Part shown: positions 60,159 through 64,000 of the stretch, one piece after another
Layout: every line of letters begins with the position of its first letter
How positions within the stretch are numbered: the stretch's first letter is position 1
DNA from: Bacteroidia bacterium
GTDB taxonomy: Bacteria > Bacteroidota > Bacteroidia > J057
Length of the DNA stretch: 64,000 bases
Reading direction: 5' to 3'
Assembly: GCA_022760475.1 (NCBI GenBank)
Contig: JALEFZ010000020.1
Span: 213,003 to 277,002, forward strand
Program-made: the position numbers and the translations under genes
The notes under the pieces: generated by a model
What the model was told of the DNA's origin: nothing
The model's database searches: none
Seen by the model: the letters and a program-made list of their open reading frames with translations, nothing else

Positions 60159-62233
60159 TTGTTCAACATAATTGAAAATACACTTCCCTTCCCTTCTACA
60201 GACTTTACCCGGATCAGTCCATCAAGTTGACTGACAATTTTTTGGCAAATGGCAAGACCTAAGCCCGAAGAGTTGGTTTCACCTTTATTGCCCATCGTTT
60301 TGAAGGGCTTGAAAATGTACTCAAAGTACTCCTCCTTTATTCCAATGCCGTTATCTATAACATTCAAAGTCGCGTATTCCTGATTTTTCTCAAAAGTAAC
60401 TTCTACCCTCGCTTGTTCACTTTGGTTATACTTGATGGCGTTGTGAATCAGATTTTGTAAGACCAGTGATAAATCATCTCTGGAAGTATAAATTTCTTCT
60501 CCTCCTGAAAGGTCTTTGAAACTGACTATAGCCATTTTCTCGCGCACAAATACTTCAAGGTTTCCAATTGCCTTTTCATATACCTTAATTGGGGCAAGCC
60601 ATTCCTTTTCAATTCCTGTTATACTTTTTCCCTCGATTTCAGAGAGAGATTTTAGGGAGCTTACAATCGTACTCAAGGTATTTACCCCATTGAATATATA
60701 GTTAAAATATTCACTGTATGATTGCTTTAAGTTCTCTTTTTCTAGCCTATTCTGCACCAATCCAGCAAAAGTAGAAACATTACGGATGGGTTCTTTGAGG
60801 TCATGGGAGCAAATGTAGGTAAACTGAAAAAGTTCTTCGTTTTTCCGGATAAGCCTGTCATTGACCTCTTGCAGTTTTTTGCTATTTCGATTCTGTATGA
60901 TAATGATACATGAGATAATCAATACCAAGATAATAAGCCCAATCCTTCCATATTTAATTCTTTGGCTCTGAAGGGCCTGCTCACTCAGGGATTTCTGAAA
61001 CTGTTTTTCCTGTTCAAAACTATTCATCAATAAGCTATTCGCCATTCTATAAATGGTATTTTTCTCCTCATTCCTGATATATTCATCAATATTTTCTTCC
61101 AGTAGAAAGTACGAATTAGGGTAGTCCTGTTTTTTAGTATAAATCTTTGCCAAAGCATTTTTCTCTTCTGAAGAAGGAATTGGTTTGAGTTTCATGATCT
61201 CCTGAGCGTATGGCATGGCCCCCAGGGTGTCTCCCTTTTCCAGGAAAATATTGACCAGTAAAAAATAATTATCTGCCAGTATGTCGTTTTCGAACTGAGC
61301 TTTGCTGATTTCTATTCCTTTGTGAGCATAGAAAACAGCAGAATCTATATTTCCGGTTTGGAGATGCGCATTTCCTATTTGATAATAGTTATAGCCAAAA
61401 CCCACAGAAATACCTGTTTTATTCCGGTGCTGAATAGCCTGGTACACGTAATTTTTTACCCTGTCAAAATTCCCTAGTTCCGACTCGAAGCTTGCAAGGG
61501 CAAAATACGAATAGGCAATGTCATGATCATCCCCAAACGCTTGAGACAAAATCAGGTTTTCTTCTGCTGCCTTTAGCCCTTCATCATAAGCCCTTAATGT
61601 CTCGTACTTGTTGCCGAGGTTGTGATTAATCACAATCAAGGCCTTTTTCATATCCTTTGAGGAATACTTTTTGGCATTAAGAAGAGAATTGAGTGAATTA
61701 AGATCATCACCCATCGCTTCATAATAATGATGAAGGCTGTTGTAATAGGCAACCCACAACTCTGGCTCATCAAGTTTAGGTAAAATTGGGGCAACCTTTT
61801 CCAGAATTTCATTGATTGTTTGAGAGCGCCCTCCTCTGTACCGAACCGAAGCCCAGTTGAAGGCGATCCATGTTTTAAGAGAATCATCCTCCGAAAGGAC
61901 AAACGCCTCTTCAAAAAGTGAATCTGCCAAAGGGAAATTCCTCCTTGCCCCATTTATGTAAGCAAGTCCCTCCAAAGAAAGGACTTTCGCACTGCTGGAC
62001 ACTTTGGCATCATCCACTCGAAAGGCCATGAAAAAGTAAGTCTCTGCCGAATCGAAATCACCATTGCCTAGAAAATCCCAAGCAAGCATCCGGCTATATT
62101 TGAGCTTCTGATTCAGCTCTTCGGTATGAGAAAAAAGGGTCCTCAAACTATCCCTGTACTGCCCAAAGGCAATAGCTGTCCCTCCCAAAAGGAACAAAGC
62201 AAGGCATACCAGGGATTTAAGGTTGAAATTCAT
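60155..62233 (-). CDS. TPR sensor histidine kinase, copy 1
   Basis: The 692-residue protein is the upstream member of three tandem paralogs. It has a signal peptide (ending AFGQ), TPRs (about 35-410), a membrane span (about 432-450), an intact H-box (FQFTYICSHDLKEPIRNVSTFAG) and ATPase motifs (LQNLIHNAIKYNQ, DNGIGIKEEY, GLGLAICQKIVSQLDG). TPR-type periplasmic sensors bind a peptide or protein partner; the signal is unknown. It is the first gene of the operon and has a 4-bp overlap with the next gene. Confidence 0.93.
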   Translation of the reverse strand: MNFNLKSLVCLALFLLGGTAIAFGQYRDSLRTLFSHTEELNQKLKYSRMLAWDFLGNGDFDSAETYFFMAFRVDDAKVSSSAKVLSLEGLAYINGARRNFPLADSLFEEAFVLSEDDSLKTWIAFNWASVRYRGGRSQTINEILEKVAPILPKLDEPELWVAYYNSLHHYYEAMGDDLNSLNSLLNAKKYSSKDMKKALIVINHNLGNKYETLRAYDEGLKAAEENLILSQAFGDDHDIAYSYFALASFESELGNFDRVKNYVYQAIQHRNKTGISVGFGYNYYQIGNAHLQTGNIDSAVFYAHKGIEISKAQFENDILADNYFLLVNIFLEKGDTLGAMPYAQEIMKLKPIPSSEEKNALAKIYTKKQDYPNSYFLLEENIDEYIRNEEKNTIYRMANSLLMNSFEQEKQFQKSLSEQALQSQRIKYGRIGLIILVLIISCIIIIQNRNSKKLQEVNDRLIRKNEELFQFTYICSHDLKEPIRNVSTFAGLVQNRLEKENLKQSYSEYFNYIFNGVNTLSTIVSSLKSLSEIEGKSITGIEKEWLAPIKVYEKAIGNLEVFVREKMAIVSFKDLSGGEEIYTSRDDLSLVLQNLIHNAIKYNQSEQARVEVTFEKNQEYATLNVIDNGIGIKEEYFEYIFKPFKTMGNKGETNSSGLGLAICQKIVSQLDGLIRVKSVEGKGSVFSIMLNN

Positions 62234-62383
62234 TTATGAAAAAGTCCCTATATCAAAATAAGGATGTTTGAGGAATCTATCTATTGAAGAAATATATTAA
62301 TTTTTCCCGAAAATATTTAGGGTTTCGTTTTTTTTTATTTCCAGATTTACGCTTTCAAGGTACTAAAAACACACATCCTAAGA

Positions 62384-63718
62384 TCATAATGAACGGGAAA
62401 GTACTGTCCCACGATGTGCATATAAATTGATCATAATGAACAACAAAATGGTAAAGGAGAGCATGGCAGAACCACCATAACTGAAGTAAGGAAGAGGAAT
62501 TCCAATAACCGGGACAAACCCTATTGTCATACCCACATTGACAAGGACATGAAAAAAGAAAATGGACATACAGGAATATCCGTAGATTTGGGTAAAACCC
62601 ATTTTACCACTTTCTGCCATAAAATGTAATCGCGCCAGGAAAAGGAAAAATAATATCAGGATAAAGGTCGTCCCCACCCATCCCATTTCTTCACCAATGG
62701 TGCAATAAATAAAATCTGTTTCCTGCTTGGGGACAAAACGGTATCGGGTATAGTTGCCTTCCAGATATCCTTTCCCATAAATATAGCCCGATCCAATCGC
62801 AATCTTGGATTGAATCACGTTGTAGCCTGCACCATAGGGGTCTTTCTTGGGGTTAAACAGAACTTCAATCCTGACTTGTTGGTGAGGAGGCAGTTGCTCA
62901 AACAAAAGTTCTGAGCCGAAAGCCAAGCCACCAAAATATACCAAAAAGCCAAGTGAGATCAGGGTATTTCTGGTAAAGTATTTGCGGCTTGACATAAAGG
63001 TGCTTATCCCCCAAGCTATCAACACAATTACAAAAATAGAAAGTACCATCACCACTATCGGAGAAAGTTTTAATCCAAAGATATTAAAGGAGTCTCCAAG
63101 GGTAATCACATAAAGTGTGACCAAAGTCATTACTGCTGAAGCCAACCCAAGCAAGGGCAATACAGGGGACATTCCTTTGCGGAAAAAAACAAACACAAAA
63201 CTCCCAAAAACAAGGGCTGAACCTGTGTCATTCTGAAGAATTACGATGATGGCAGGCAACAAAACGAAGCCCAGCGCTATCCCAACCTGGCTAAGGTTAG
63301 ACATTGAGAAGCCTTGTCTCGACATGAAGCGCGCCAAGGCAAGTGCAGTAGCAATCTTGGCAAACTCCGCAGGCTGAAGCCTTTGGCCGCCTATTTCCAG
63401 CCAAGCCTTTGCTCCATTTATTTCCTTACCGGCAAAGATGGTAAATATTAACAGCAGAATCGAAGCCCCATAAAAGACATAAGCCAGGGTACTGAAAATG
63501 CGATAGTCAATGGCCAAAATTACAATGCCGACAACCAGAGAGATTCCAATCCATACCAACTGCTTGCCATGTGCTTTATCAAAGTCGAAGATATCTGCTT
63601 CCCCACCACTTGAGCTTACAGCATAAACTGTAAGCCAACCCAGGACCACCAACAGGAAGTAGAGACCCAGTGTAATGGTATCTAGATTTAATGATCTTTG
63701 GAAACTTCTTTCATTCAT
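62384..63718 (-). CDS. rodA: Rod shape-determining peptidoglycan glycosyltransferase RodA
   Basis: RodA is the SEDS-family glycan polymerase of the elongasome. The 444-residue protein has the expected ten spans, the AFIWLEIGGQRLQPAEFAKIATAL-type region (here GAKAWLEIGGQRLQPAEFAK, about 112-131) and the C-terminal VNVGMTIGFVPVIGIPLPYFSYGGSAML motif. The internal loop between spans is longer than in E. coli. It starts 10 bp after the stop of mrdA, its partner transpeptidase. Confidence 0.95.
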   Translation of the reverse strand: MNERSFQRSLNLDTITLGLYFLLVVLGWLTVYAVSSSGGEADIFDFDKAHGKQLVWIGISLVVGIVILAIDYRIFSTLAYVFYGASILLLIFTIFAGKEINGAKAWLEIGGQRLQPAEFAKIATALALARFMSRQGFSMSNLSQVGIALGFVLLPAIIVILQNDTGSALVFGSFVFVFFRKGMSPVLPLLGLASAVMTLVTLYVITLGDSFNIFGLKLSPIVVMVLSIFVIVLIAWGISTFMSSRKYFTRNTLISLGFLVYFGGLAFGSELLFEQLPPHQQVRIEVLFNPKKDPYGAGYNVIQSKIAIGSGYIYGKGYLEGNYTRYRFVPKQETDFIYCTIGEEMGWVGTTFILILFFLFLARLHFMAESGKMGFTQIYGYSCMSIFFFHVLVNVGMTIGFVPVIGIPLPYFSYGGSAMLSFTILLFIMINLYAHRGTVLSRSL

Positions 63719-63728
63719 AATGGCTAGA

Positions 63729-64000
63729 TCAGAAGCTGGCTTTTTTTATTCTTTCTTTTTCCCAAACTTTCTCTTTTATCTCTCCCCTCATGTACTGCTC
63801 AATCATGATGGAAGCGGTGGGTGCTGCCCAGCTACCTCCACCACCTGCATTTTCAATGACCACAGCTATGGCAATTCGGGGTTGGTCTACAGGTGCAAAT
63901 CCAACAAAGACAGCATGGTCTTCACCATGGGGGTTTTCAACTGTACCCGTTTTTCCAGCAATGGAAATATCCGAAATAAAGGCCCTTGAGGCAGTTCCTC
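63729..64000 (-). CDS. mrdA: Penicillin-binding protein 2, C-terminal part (window edge)
   Basis: The last 90 or so codons of a transpeptidase run off the window edge. They carry the KTGT motif (IAGKTGTVENP), then HAVFVGFAPVDQPRIAIAVVIENAGGGGSWAAP and a basic tail. This is the usual end of PBP2 (MrdA), which cross-links peptidoglycan with RodA in lateral wall growth. The stop (63729-63731) is 10 bp before rodA. The 5' part lies outside the window. Confidence 0.93.
   Translation of the reverse strand, partial: GTASRAFISDISIAGKTGTVENPHGEDHAVFVGFAPVDQPRIAIAVVIENAGGGGSWAAPTASIMIEQYMRGEIKEKVWEKERIKKASF

Noticed and set aside
1..64000. tRNA genes, CRISPR arrays, insertion sequences, integrases
   Set aside because: I scanned the gaps for T-loop-like GTTCRANTC, repeated spacers, terminal inverted repeats and transposase motifs and found none.

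Overview
The window looks like chromosomal core and near-core DNA of a member of the Bacteroidota, most likely the Cytophagales. The basis is its gene content: the gliding/T9SS ABC transporter genes gldA-gldF-gldG, a protein with a type A T9SS sorting domain, bacillithiol synthesis (bshA), a HYC_CC_PP-type protein, DUF4834 and DUF2807 proteins, and several promoter-like TAnnTTTG boxes. Base composition is even and moderately AT-rich. I see no insertion sequences, phage, integrases, CRISPR arrays or tRNA genes. The taxon is inferred from gene families, not from a marker-gene search.

Layout. 0.2-5.3 kb: a BioD-like P-loop/DRTGG protein, an unknown secreted protein, a TerB-like protein, a two-domain VOC dioxygenase and a DUF2807 secreted protein. 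5.4-11.4 kb: thrS (without the usual infC-rpmI-rplT downstream), then a probable metal-handling group (HYC_CC_PP protein, exported HMA-like protein, TonB-dependent receptor) and a TfoX-N protein. 11.4-18.7 kb: mutS, a DUF1579-like protein, bshA, a DUF4834 protein, ispE, a structured-RNA candidate with its own terminator, and a sensor kinase. 19.1-26.9 kb: a ROK glucokinase, ribD, the SRP RNA gene (ffs) directly upstream of ribD, two unknown exported proteins, hemE and a HAD phosphatase. 27-38.7 kb: a stand-alone receiver protein, a threonine dehydratase-like enzyme, gmk, a VWA protein, the pyrR-pyrB-lptF/G run, a YkgJ Fe/Zn-cluster protein, three tandem small membrane-protein paralogs (the middle one broken by an in-frame TGA) and a flavin reductase. 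38.7-49.6 kb: a MORN-repeat protein, a TetR-like/ABC1-kinase pair, an orphan Dpp-type permease, an S74-chaperone/T9SS cell-surface protein, an arylsulfotransferase lipoprotein, an M23 peptidase and a three-gene cell-envelope operon: cytochrome-c-like lipoprotein, PHM-like copper monooxygenase lipoprotein, small outer-membrane protein. 49.7-64 kb: a Rieske-glutamate synthase fusion, gldA-gldF-gldG-DUF4340, three tandem TPR sensor kinases, rodA, and the 3' end of mrdA (PBP2).

The most promising unusual systems are: (1) the copper monooxygenase/CX4CH cytochrome lipoprotein pair, in which the cytochrome may replace ascorbate as electron donor; (2) the three tandem TPR histidine kinases, one of which has lost the phospho-accepting His but keeps its ATPase motifs; (3) the structured RNA at about 17.27-17.45 kb; and (4) the small membrane-protein triplet with a fresh-looking nonsense codon. 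One annotation correction matters: the upstream start codons of ribD lie inside the SRP RNA gene, so RibD should start at a downstream GTG.
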